This document shows positions 16,782-24,186 of a stretch of 64,000 bases of DNA, piece by piece (positions within the stretch are counted from its first letter, which is position 1; every line of letters starts with the position of its first letter). This stretch comes from Intestinibacillus sp. Marseille-P6563 (GTDB taxonomy: Bacteria > Bacillota > Clostridia > Oscillospirales > Butyricicoccaceae). Location of the stretch: contig NZ_UWOD01000002.1 in NCBI RefSeq assembly GCF_900604335.1, positions 558,001-622,000 of the forward strand, in the 5' to 3' direction. A program made the translations under genes and the position numbers. The notes below the pieces were generated by a model. It was not told the origin of the DNA, searched no databases, and worked only from the letters and a program-made list of their open reading frames with translations.

Positions 16782-19115
16782 TTAATAATTGCGACGGGTG
16801 GTCAGGTTGATGAGCAGCACCGGCACATACCACAAGATGAGATACAGAATCACATTTTTGGGTTCGACCGCCTCGGCAGCGCCCTTGAACGTCAGATAGA
16901 ACATCAAAAGCATGCCGCAAATGCCGGCAATCGTGCCGATGAGCAGGTTGGAACGCATTGCGCCGACCAGTTTATCGGCTGCCTGCTGCACCATCGCGTA
17001 CGGCATTGCACCGTCCTTGGACAGCAGAGCGCACACGCGGTCCTTGGCGACATATCGCGCGTCGTTCAGTTCCGGGATGCGGGCCGGGTCGACCGCACCG
17101 GTCACACCATGCTTGACTTCAAACATAGCTTCCACCATCGCCGGGGAGATGTTGAAGTCCTGTGCGGCGATCATCGGGCGAATCTTCAGGCGGCACAGCG
17201 AATGGATGGCACCATAGGTCTGTGCAGTCGGGTGATAGGTCAGCTTGATCTCGCCCGCGATCTGGCTGTTGATGACGACATAGACACCGTTTTCGATGCC
17301 CTGGTTATCCCGCAGCCGGATGCCCAGCTTGCTCAGGAAGGCCGCTGTGCCGACCAGAACGCTGTCCGAACCGATGTCAGCCGACAGGCCGCCCGATTCA
17401 TAATTGGTCACATTGGTCGCGCGTACCGGACGGCCATACTGCTCACGCAGGGCCTCGCTGAGTACGCGGCCGATCTCCAGCCCCTGTCCAGCCGTGACGG
17501 CCGAAGCATAAGCCAGCAGCTTTTCAGCCGAATAGCTACCAAAATTGCGCACCTCATCAATCGTGATCGAGCCGGTGGGGAACAGATCACCGTCGCGCAG
17601 CATGGCCTGCTTGACACCGCGCAGACGCTCGGCCTGCCGGGCGCTGGCAATGGCTGCGCCTTCGGTCAGCAGCTTACGGGAAACATTGCGGTACGGCGCG
17701 CCAAAGGCACACAGAATGCCAAACGGCGCCGAAATAGACAAAATCGCGGACAGTGCCCAGCAGAACCGGGTCGGTTCGCCGGCCCCAAAGGAAGCAATTG
17801 CGGCAAAGACAATGGACGCAAGAATAGCCAGCGGCGCATAGATGCGTTCAAAGGTATCGATCTTGTCGCTGCGCTCCATTTCACGCAAGAAGCCGGTCAG
17901 GTCGGGCATCTGATACTTAACAGCCCGACGAACATGGTCGCGGCTGTCCTGATGGGCGTAAACACCGATCGGACGGTCGCCCAGGGTCGCCGCTTTATAG
18001 GCCCGATAGCGGCCGGCCATACGTGCCTTTTCCTCCTGCATCTGGGCGAACAGCAGCAAAATGCTGACCGCACAGTACGGCAGCCATCCGCTCCACTGGA
18101 ACAGGATGATGGTCATGCCGTGGATGAGCGAAGCGACGAGCGAAAAGTCTACGAGCGTGCTGCGGTCGGGCCGCAGCTTGAACAGATTATAAATGCCGTT
18201 GCCGACAATATCCAGTCCGGCAAACATGGCCAGGAACTGCATAATCATGAGCGTCATAATGGTGAGATACGCGTGCTCGGCATATTGCAGCATCGCAGGC
18301 AGCGGCAGACCCATGCCGCTGGCGACCGTGATATACATAGCCAGCAGGCCCAAAATCAGCACAAACACGCTGCGGCGGGCCAAATTCTTGGCACGGCGCT
18401 TGCAGAACCGCTGTGCTTCGCGCGGGTTGCGAATTTCAATATCGTCCTCCCGGTCAAGGGCGCGTTCGTTTTCTGCACGACGCTCTTTTTCGCGCTTTTT
18501 GCGCTCGCGGCGGCTCAGACGCGGTTCATTGTCTTCCTCGGCTGCCAGTTCGGCCAGATGGCGCGCCTGTTCGTCAGCCGTGGCGCGCAGCGATTCTTCG
18601 ACCGCACGGGGGTCGACACCCGGCACACGCGGGATGCGTCCGCTGACCTGCGGCACCCGTCCCGTGCCCTGCGGGATACGGCCGGTCCCCTGTGGGATGC
18701 GGCCTGTACCTTGCGGAATACGGCCCGTTCCTTGATAAACCCGGCCGGTCGTGCGCGGAATGCGGGCTGTGCCCTGCGATACGCGCGGAATCGAGCCGGT
18801 GCGCTGGCTGACCGGGCGCTGTGCATTGACCCGCGGGATACGGGCCGTGCCCTGCGGCATACGCATGCTGCTCTGCATGCGCGGCGAAGCGCTATGCCCT
18901 TCATGCGCCTGGTCGACTGCACCGCTGACCTCGGCCAAAATATCGTTCAAATTAAATTCGCCGCTGTCCTGGCTGACTTTGCTCCGTTGGGGCTGCACCA
19001 CAGGATCAGGCTTTGCAACAGGAGCTTCCGGTTCCTTGGACGGCTGGTCGGACACATCGCCGATCAGCTTTCGGATTTCGGACAGTTCCTGTGTATCCAT
19101 CAACTTGTCACTCAT
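16782..19115 (-). CDS. Degenerate P-type ATPase-like membrane protein with disordered repeat tail
   Basis: A 777-residue protein I cannot assign to a characterised family. Residues 1-~235 are soluble and low-complexity: an acidic/proline stretch, imperfect QGTGRIP repeats (about 86-165) and a Lys/Arg-rich coiled segment. Then come membrane helices near 248-266, 283-300, 327-355, 428-445, 452-472 and, at the end, 723-742 and 755-772. Spacing resembles a heavy-metal P-type ATPase: helix pair before the catalytic region, N-domain-like GGLSADIGSDSVLVGTAAFL, and MIAAQDFNISPAMVEAMF where TGD...TA...A is expected. But DKTGT is replaced by RDGDLFPTG (507-515), the TGD motif by AAQD, and no GDGxND is seen. 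It is probably catalytically dead. It overlaps rlmB by 4 bases. Confidence 0.75.
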   Translation of the reverse strand: MSDKLMDTQELSEIRKLIGDVSDQPSKEPEAPVAKPDPVVQPQRSKVSQDSGEFNLNDILAEVSGAVDQAHEGHSASPRMQSSMRMPQGTARIPRVNAQRPVSQRTGSIPRVSQGTARIPRTTGRVYQGTGRIPQGTGRIPQGTGRIPQGTGRVPQVSGRIPRVPGVDPRAVEESLRATADEQARHLAELAAEEDNEPRLSRRERKKREKERRAENERALDREDDIEIRNPREAQRFCKRRAKNLARRSVFVLILGLLAMYITVASGMGLPLPAMLQYAEHAYLTIMTLMIMQFLAMFAGLDIVGNGIYNLFKLRPDRSTLVDFSLVASLIHGMTIILFQWSGWLPYCAVSILLLFAQMQEEKARMAGRYRAYKAATLGDRPIGVYAHQDSRDHVRRAVKYQMPDLTGFLREMERSDKIDTFERIYAPLAILASIVFAAIASFGAGEPTRFCWALSAILSISAPFGILCAFGAPYRNVSRKLLTEGAAIASARQAERLRGVKQAMLRDGDLFPTGSITIDEVRNFGSYSAEKLLAYASAVTAGQGLEIGRVLSEALREQYGRPVRATNVTNYESGGLSADIGSDSVLVGTAAFLSKLGIRLRDNQGIENGVYVVINSQIAGEIKLTYHPTAQTYGAIHSLCRLKIRPMIAAQDFNISPAMVEAMFEVKHGVTGAVDPARIPELNDARYVAKDRVCALLSKDGAMPYAMVQQAADKLVGAMRSNLLIGTIAGICGMLLMFYLTFKGAAEAVEPKNVILYLILWYVPVLLINLTTRRNY
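18621..18860 (-). repeat. In-frame heptad-like repeat coding for QGTGRIP units
   Basis: This segment encodes residues about 86-165 of the P-type ATPase-like protein. Units of the form (Q/R)GT(G/A)RIP(R/Q) recur, four of them nearly identical and tandem at about 128-154; others have diverged (VSGRIPR, RTGSIPR). The DNA unit is about 21 bases, so copy number may vary by slippage. The stretch is basic and proline/glycine-rich, hence probably unstructured. Confidence 0.85.
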
Positions 19116-19924
19116 TCCGTTCTATCTCCTTTCACGCCACAGGTCCGGCGGCGCACTGCTTCATACAGCAGCACAGCCGCTGCATTGGACGCATTGAGCG
19201 AATTGACCTTGCCCCGCATGGGGATACTGACCAGAAAGTCGCAGGTCTCCCGCGTCAAGCGGCTCAGTCCGCTGCCCTCCGAGCCGATGACCAATGCGGT
19301 CGGCCCGGCGAAGTCGGCCGTATACAGCTCGGCATTGCCGTCTGCTTCGGCGCCGTAAATCCACACGCCGCGCGCTTTGAGTTCCTCAAGCGCTGCGGCC
19401 AGATTGACTGCCTTGTGTACCAGAATGTGCTCGATGGCACCCGCAGACGCACGCGCGACCACACCGGTCAGCCCCACAGCGCGCCGCTTGGGGATGATGA
19501 CCCCATGCGCCCCAGCCGCTTCGGCCGAACGCAAAATCGCGCCCAGATTGTGCGGGTCCTCGATGCCGTCGCACACTACGAACAGGGGCGCTTCGCCCTT
19601 GTCCTCTGCGGCCTGGAACAAATCATCCAGGCTGGCATAGGTATGTGCCGCTGCCTGGGCAATCACGCCCTGGTGATTGCCGGTCTGGCTCATGTGGTCA
19701 AGTTTGCGGCGGTCGCACTGGGTGACCGGCACACCGGCTGTCCGCGCCAGGGCAAGGATTTCTCCGACCCGGCCATGGGTGCCTTCGGCGACAAACAGTT
19801 TATCGACCGGTCGGCCCGACCGCAGCAGTTCGGTGACCGCGTTGCGGCCTTCGACCAGGGTCGCCTCTTCGGCTTCCCCGCCCGGACGCCGGCCGCGGCC
19901 TGGTTTTTTCTCTCTATCGTTCAT
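19112..19924 (-). CDS. rlmB: 23S rRNA (guanosine-2'-O)-methyltransferase RlmB-like
   Basis: A 270-residue SpoU-class methyltransferase. A basic N-terminal tail leads to the RlmB substrate-binding domain (LVEGRNAVTELLRSGRPVDK), then the SPOUT domain with DGIEDPHNLGAILRSAEAAG, VIGSEGSGLSRL and IPMRGKVNSLNASNAAAV. This fits the family that methylates G2251 of 23S rRNA. The start is ATG 19922-19924, with TGGAG 11 bases upstream. Its stop overlaps the start of the P-type ATPase-like gene (ATGA), so both are cotranslated. Confidence 0.9.
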   Translation of the reverse strand: MNDREKKPGRGRRPGGEAEEATLVEGRNAVTELLRSGRPVDKLFVAEGTHGRVGEILALARTAGVPVTQCDRRKLDHMSQTGNHQGVIAQAAAHTYASLDDLFQAAEDKGEAPLFVVCDGIEDPHNLGAILRSAEAAGAHGVIIPKRRAVGLTGVVARASAGAIEHILVHKAVNLAAALEELKARGVWIYGAEADGNAELYTADFAGPTALVIGSEGSGLSRLTRETCDFLVSIPMRGKVNSLNASNAAAVLLYEAVRRRTCGVKGDRTE

Positions 19925-19975
19925 GCATTGTTCAACTCCATACCGTTTTCCATTTCCAATACCGATACAGAATGT

Positions 19976-20005
19976 ATTATAACATAAAGGCCGCACTCCA
20001 TACAA
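19976..20005 (-). promoter_or_regulatory. Promoter of rlmB, embedded in the lysC terminator
   Basis: Extended -10 TGTTATAAT (TATAAT is the complement of 19976-19981) lies 18 bases from TTGTAT (complement of 20000-20005), the latter inside the loop and stem of the lysC terminator hairpin. Confidence 0.6.
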
Positions 20006-20016
20006 TGGAGTGCGGC
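19990..20016 (-). terminator. Hairpin downstream of lysC
   Basis: A perfect 11-base stem GCCGCACTCCA/TGGAGTGCGGC with a 5-base loop, 45 bases after the lysC stop. The downstream T-run is weak (CTTTATGTT), so efficiency is uncertain. Confidence 0.6.
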
Positions 20017-20060
20017 AAAAAAATCATATTTGGTCGGAAAATCCCGTTTTCAGAGACCGC

Positions 20061-21269
20061 TTAGACGTTGAAGAACTTGGCGTGGATGGCCTTGACCGCC
20101 TTGTCGGAATCCTCTTCGTTGATGAGCACCGAGATCTTGATCTCCGAGGTCGAGATCATGCGGATGTTGATGCCCGCCGAAGCCAGGGCTTCGAACATCT
20201 TGGCTGCCACACCGGCGTTGGACGCCATGCCTGCGCCGACGATCGATACCTTCGCGACCGCGGTGTTGACCGACAGGTCCTCAAAGCCCAGATTTTCCTG
20301 ATTCTCGCGCAGTACCTTTTCAGCTTCTTCGGCGCAGCTTTCCGGGATGGTAAAGGTGATGGACTTGTGATGGTCCTGGCCGACCGACTGCAAAATGATG
20401 TCCACGTTGATCTTGCGCTTGCTTAAGAGCGAGAAGACGCGGAATGCGACGCCCGGCTCATCGGGCAGGTTGATGATGGCCACGCGGGCACAGTTATTGT
20501 CACGGGCAACGCCGCTTACATTCATTTTCTCCATGTTGGAACCCTCCTTGACTTTCGTACCCGGATTGCGGGTAAAGCTGGAGATGACCTCCAGATCGAC
20601 ATTATACTTCTTGGCCATTTCTACCGAACGGTTGTGCAGCACCTGGGCGCCCAGGCTGGCCAGTTCGAGCATTTCATCGTAAGTAATCGCCGACAGCTTG
20701 TGGGCGTCGGGCACCAGACGCGGGTCGGCCGTATATACGCCGTCCACGTCGGTGTAGATCTGGCACAGATCGGCATCGAGCGACGCTGCAATGGCAACCG
20801 CCGTGGTATCCGAGCCGCCGCGTCCCAGGGTGGTGATGTCGTCCTGCTTGTTGATGCCCTGGAAGCCGGCCACGATGACGATACGGTTGCGGTCGAGTTC
20901 CGAGCGGATGCGCTCTGCCGTGACTTTGCGGATGCGCGCTTCCGAATAGTTGATGTCGGTCTCCACACCGGCCTGCCAGCCGGTCAGCGAGATGACCGGG
21001 TAGCCCATCTTCTGGATGGCCATCGCCAACAGCGACATGGAGATCATTTCGCCGGTGGACAGCAGCACATCCATCTCGCGCTTGGACGGACGGTCGTTGA
21101 TCTCGGCCGCCTTGGCAATGAGGTCGTCGGTCGTGTCGCCCTGGGCGGAAACCACGACAACCACCTGGTTGCCTTCCTTGTAAGCCGAGGTTGCAATATC
21201 GGCCACATTGAAAATGCGTTCGGTGTTGGCAACCGAGGTGCCGCCGAACTTCTGAACAATCAGACTCAT
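20061..21269 (-). CDS. lysC: Aspartate kinase with two ACT domains
   Basis: A 402-residue aspartokinase, the first committed step of lysine, threonine and methionine synthesis. It opens VQKFGGTSVA (kinase signature) and has GFQGINKQDDITTLGRGGSDTTA in the catalytic domain. From about 265 two ACT regulatory domains follow (RVAIINLPDEPGVAFRVFS; VSIVGAGMASNAGVAAKMF). An internal ATG (20532-20534), preceded by AAGGAGG at 8 bases, lies at the kinase/ACT border, as in Bacillus aspartokinase II, where it makes a separate beta subunit. The start is ATG 21267-21269, with AAGGAGG 12 bases upstream. thrB is 67 bases upstream, completing an aspartate-pathway cluster. Confidence 0.97.
   Translation of the reverse strand: MSLIVQKFGGTSVANTERIFNVADIATSAYKEGNQVVVVVSAQGDTTDDLIAKAAEINDRPSKREMDVLLSTGEMISMSLLAMAIQKMGYPVISLTGWQAGVETDINYSEARIRKVTAERIRSELDRNRIVIVAGFQGINKQDDITTLGRGGSDTTAVAIAASLDADLCQIYTDVDGVYTADPRLVPDAHKLSAITYDEMLELASLGAQVLHNRSVEMAKKYNVDLEVISSFTRNPGTKVKEGSNMEKMNVSGVARDNNCARVAIINLPDEPGVAFRVFSLLSKRKINVDIILQSVGQDHHKSITFTIPESCAEEAEKVLRENQENLGFEDLSVNTAVAKVSIVGAGMASNAGVAAKMFEALASAGINIRMISTSEIKISVLINEEDSDKAVKAIHAKFFNV
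20532..20549 (-). promoter_or_regulatory. Internal ribosome binding site and in-frame start inside lysC
   Basis: AAGGAGG (complement of 20543-20549), an 8-base spacer, then an in-frame ATG (20532-20534). The product would be a 157-residue ACT-only polypeptide, very close in size to the beta subunit of Bacillus aspartokinase II, which is known to arise from an in-phase internal start. Confidence 0.75.
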
Positions 21270-21336
21270 GGTTCTTGTTTTCCTCCTTATATCCCCTCAC
21301 CGGGGAAAACGCGCCGCGCGCGCTGTGTTCTCTTGC

Positions 21337-22230
21337 TTATGATACCGTGCGGACGACTGCCCCGACCTCGTCGCACACCAGCCGGATGGGCTTCCAATGC
21401 GGGAAGTTCTGTTCGCAGTACATCTGCGCCCGGGACAGGTAGGTCTTGTCGTGCGAGGCGACCACCGCGATGATGGACGGCCCGGCGCCCGAGATGAACG
21501 CGCCCAGCGCGCCCATGGCCTTGGCTGCGTGCATGACCTCGCGCCCATCCGGGATGAGATCAAAGCGGTAGGGCTGGTGCAAGCAGTCGCCCATGGCGAC
21601 GCCCAGGTTTTCCAGCTTGCCGGTGGTCAGCGAGCCAGCCAGCAGGGCCGCACGCGCCAGATTAAAGACCGCGTCATGGTGGTGAATGGTCTGCGGCAAG
21701 GCCGCACGTGCCTTTTCGGTGGACAGTTCAAAGTCCGGGATAAAGGTGATGAAATCCACCTGCCCATTCATGGGCACGCGCACGCTCCACACCTTGCCGT
21801 ATTCGAGCAGCGCCACGCAGAAGCCGCCCAAAATGGCGGGCGTGGAGTTGTCCGGATGGCCTTCGATGGAGGCGGCCAAATCGATGATGTTCTCCCGGTC
21901 GAGCGGATTGCCCAGAAGGGCGTTTGCGCCCAGGATACCCGCGACCGTGCAGGCCGAGGACGAACCTAAACCGCGTGTCTGCGGGATGTCGCACTGCTCG
22001 ACGATTTTCAGACCCTTGAGGGGCTTGCCGCAGATGTCGTACACCTTTTTGGCACACTGATAGATGAGATTGCTCTCATCGGTCGGGATGGATGCGCCCG
22101 CCACATCGGAAATATCGATGTGGTCGGACTCTTCCATCTGAATCACATTATACAAATCAAGCGCAATGCCGATCGAGTCGTAACCCGAGCCCATATTGGC
22201 GCTTGTCGCAGGGACCTTTACTTCAATCAT
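21337..22230 (-). CDS. thrB: Homoserine kinase
   Basis: A 297-residue GHMP kinase that phosphorylates homoserine for threonine synthesis. It opens MIEVKVPATSANMGSGYDSIGIAL; the ATP loop is PQTRGLGSSSACTVAG; the C-terminal GHMP motif is GAFISGAGPSIIAV. The start is ATG 22228-22230, with GGGAGA 5 bases upstream; a longer in-frame extension into hom is not credible. It lies 14 bases after hom. A separate threonine synthase (thrC) is not in the window. Confidence 0.96.
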   Translation of the reverse strand: MIEVKVPATSANMGSGYDSIGIALDLYNVIQMEESDHIDISDVAGASIPTDESNLIYQCAKKVYDICGKPLKGLKIVEQCDIPQTRGLGSSSACTVAGILGANALLGNPLDRENIIDLAASIEGHPDNSTPAILGGFCVALLEYGKVWSVRVPMNGQVDFITFIPDFELSTEKARAALPQTIHHHDAVFNLARAALLAGSLTTGKLENLGVAMGDCLHQPYRFDLIPDGREVMHAAKAMGALGAFISGAGPSIIAVVASHDKTYLSRAQMYCEQNFPHWKPIRLVCDEVGAVVRTVS

Positions 22231-22244
22231 TCTATTCTCCCAGA

Positions 22245-23378
22245 TTATAAAACGCGCATCATCGCCGCTGCATCGGCAAATTTGGTCTGCGCTTCGTCGG
22301 TGGTCATCGGACCGGTGATCTCGGCGGCCTGGCCGTCCTTGCGGACATACCACTTGCTCTCCAGCGTACCCAGCGGGCGCAGCAGATGCTTGGAACCGTC
22401 GCCCCATTCGACCGGGCGGCGCTTTTCACGGTGCGCCATGGCGTCCATCATGTCGGCAACCACAGCCGAAGCGGTCGCGAGCTTGCCCGCGCCCTTGCCG
22501 TAGAACATGACATCGCCGGTCGCATTGCCATCGATCATAATGGCATTAAAGACATCCTCAACCGCTGCCAGCGGATGCTCCTTCGGGATGAGGTGCGGCG
22601 CAACGTAAGCGTACGCCGTGCCGTCGTCGCAGCGAACCGCGCGGCCGATGAGCTTGATCACATAGCCCAGCTTGCCAGCTTCCTCAACGTCCTGGAGGGT
22701 GATCTTGGTGATGCCTTCGCACGAAACTTCATTCGGGTCAAACTTGTCGCCAAACGCCAGGTCGGACAGGATGCTGATCTTGCGGCAGGCGTCATGGCCT
22801 TCGATGTCTGCGGTCGGGTCCTTTTCGGCGTAGCCGTTGGCCTGTGCCTGCTTGAGGGCATCCTCAAAGGACACGCCCTTGTGGATCATTTCGGACAGGA
22901 TATAGTTGGTCGTACCGTTCAGAATGCCGCGGATCTCCAGGATCTCATTGGCCGCCAGGCACTGGAGCATGGGACGGATGACCGGGATGCCGCCGCCGAC
23001 CGAGGCTTCAAACAGGTAATTTACGTTCTTTTCCTTGGCAATTTGCAGCAGTTCTTCGCCGCGGGTGGCCACCAGTTCCTTGTTGGAGGTGCACACGCTC
23101 TTACCGGCCAGCAGGCAGCGCTTGGTAAATTCATACGCCGCGCCGACGCCGCCCATGACCTCAGCGACCACGGTCACCTCGGGATCGTTTTCGATCACCG
23201 AAAAGTCGGATACAAATTTATGGCCATACGGCAGATGCGAGAAATCGCGCAGGTCGAGCACATACTTGACCTCCACCGGTTCGCCGACCGCACGCGCGAT
23301 GCGCTCTGCGTTCATATCAAAAACTTCATAGACGCCGGAACCGACCGTGCCGTGCCCCAGAACTGCTACTTTCACCAT
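22245..23378 (-). CDS. hom: Homoserine dehydrogenase lacking a complete C-terminal ACT domain
   Basis: A 377-residue enzyme that reduces aspartate semialdehyde to homoserine. The N-terminal Rossmann motif is VAVLGHGTVGSGV (4-16), and the catalytic region has GILNGTTNYILSEM and ADIEGHDACRKISILS. Firmicutes homologues are usually about 430 residues with a C-terminal ACT domain; here the chain stops about 40 residues after SKHLLRPLGTLESKWYVR, so the threonine-sensing domain is missing or reduced. A small ACT protein is encoded 21 bases upstream. The start is ATG 23376-23378 with AGGAGG upstream. Confidence 0.95.
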   Translation of the reverse strand: MVKVAVLGHGTVGSGVYEVFDMNAERIARAVGEPVEVKYVLDLRDFSHLPYGHKFVSDFSVIENDPEVTVVAEVMGGVGAAYEFTKRCLLAGKSVCTSNKELVATRGEELLQIAKEKNVNYLFEASVGGGIPVIRPMLQCLAANEILEIRGILNGTTNYILSEMIHKGVSFEDALKQAQANGYAEKDPTADIEGHDACRKISILSDLAFGDKFDPNEVSCEGITKITLQDVEEAGKLGYVIKLIGRAVRCDDGTAYAYVAPHLIPKEHPLAAVEDVFNAIMIDGNATGDVMFYGKGAGKLATASAVVADMMDAMAHREKRRPVEWGDGSKHLLRPLGTLESKWYVRKDGQAAEITGPMTTDEAQTKFADAAAMMRVL

Positions 23379-23399
23379 GTTGTTTTCCCTCCTGAAAAT

Positions 23400-23843
23400 T
23401 TATTCGCTGGCTAAAATCACAACCCGGAACACGCCGTCCAGCGCCTGCGCGCGTTCCATCAAAGATTCTACGGTGCATTTCATCTCAGCGGTGCGCGCTG
23501 CGATGGTCACGGCCGCCTGTCCGCCGATCGGGATGGACTGGTTGATGGTCAGCACATTGGCGCCCACTCGGGCAAACAGCCCCAGGATGTTGGACAAAAC
23601 GCCCGGCCGATCGACCAGCATCAGATGAAAATTGATCGTGCGGTTGTGTGCCGCTTCATAGAACGGGCGGATGCCGTCCTTGTATTTGTAATACGCGCTG
23701 CGGGAAAGACCCACACTTTGCGCCGCTTCGCTTGCGGTTTTGACCCGTCCGGTATGTAAGGCCGCGTTGGCCTTGACCACCTTTCGGAAAACCTCGGGCA
23801 GAAGCGTGCGTTCGACGAGATAATATTTGGTATCTGTATCCAT
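23400..23843 (-). CDS. ACT domain-containing protein (UPF0735/PheB-like)
   Basis: A 147-residue protein with an N-terminal helix-turn-helix-like region (TASEAAQSVGLSRSAYYKYKDGI) and a C-terminal ACT domain (FHLMLVDRPGVLSNILGLFARVGANVLTI). This matches the PheB/UPF0735 family, often found before hom in Firmicutes. By context it probably senses an aspartate-family or aromatic amino acid; the direct function is unproven. The start is ATG 23841-23843, with AGGAGG 11 bases upstream. It is first in the ACT-hom-thrB-lysC run. Confidence 0.85.
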   Translation of the reverse strand: MDTDTKYYLVERTLLPEVFRKVVKANAALHTGRVKTASEAAQSVGLSRSAYYKYKDGIRPFYEAAHNRTINFHLMLVDRPGVLSNILGLFARVGANVLTINQSIPIGGQAAVTIAARTAEMKCTVESLMERAQALDGVFRVVILASE

Positions 23844-23890
23844 GTTCCTTCTGTCCTCCTGACAAATACAGATGTCTTTCAAGCTTTATT

Positions 23891-23919
23891 ATCGTATCAT
23901 AGCGCCGCGCGCTTTGCAA
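23891..23919 (-). promoter_or_regulatory. Promoter of the ACT-hom-thrB-lysC operon
   Basis: -35 TTGCAA (23914-23919), 17 bases, -10 TACGAT (complement of 23891-23896), about 48 bases upstream of the ACT gene start. Confidence 0.75.
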
Positions 23920-23995
23920 GAGTGAATTTGTGAAAAATTGACTCTTTTTGCCTGCTGCCTTTGTGCAGCCTATGGGGAAAACCGCGGCAGTATGG

Positions 23996-24024
23996 TTGCC
24001 GGACCGCAGGAAGTGTGATACAAT
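23996..24024 (+). promoter_or_regulatory. Promoter of the SNF-family transporter
   Basis: -35 TTGCCG (23996-24001), 17 bases, -10 TACAAT (24019-24024). The implied leader before the start codon at 24187 is about 155 bases. Confidence 0.7.
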
Positions 24025-24186
24025 ATACCAAATATGGCGCAAAACAAATTCCCTGTTTTTCCCTTTGGCTGCCAGCCGACGGATGTGCTCCATTCCACAC
24101 CGTCCTGCGCACCTTTGCAAGACAGGGTTCTCCGCCTCGCGGACAATGCGCCGAAAGTTTCAGAAGAAGAAAATGTGGAGGAAATC

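Larger units (their letters stand above)
23844..24186. other. Divergent promoter region between the ACT/hom and SNF transporter operons
   Basis: This 343-base gap holds a leftward promoter (23891-23919), a rightward promoter (23996-24024) and then about 155 bases of untranslated leader before the transporter start at 24187. I see no known riboswitch or T-box in the leader. An in-frame ATG at 24034 has no ribosome binding site. Confidence 0.7.

Noticed and set aside
16626-19358. A 910-codon open frame on the plus strand opposite rlmB and the degenerate ATPase
   Set aside because: It has no ribosome binding site, no recognisable domain and low-complexity composition; it is the mirror of codon bias in the real minus-strand genes.
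24034-24186. N-terminal extension of the SNF transporter to ATG 24034
   Set aside because: No ribosome binding site and almost no leader after the promoter; the extension lacks resemblance to SNF N-termini, whereas ATG 24187 has GGAGG and starts just before the first helix.
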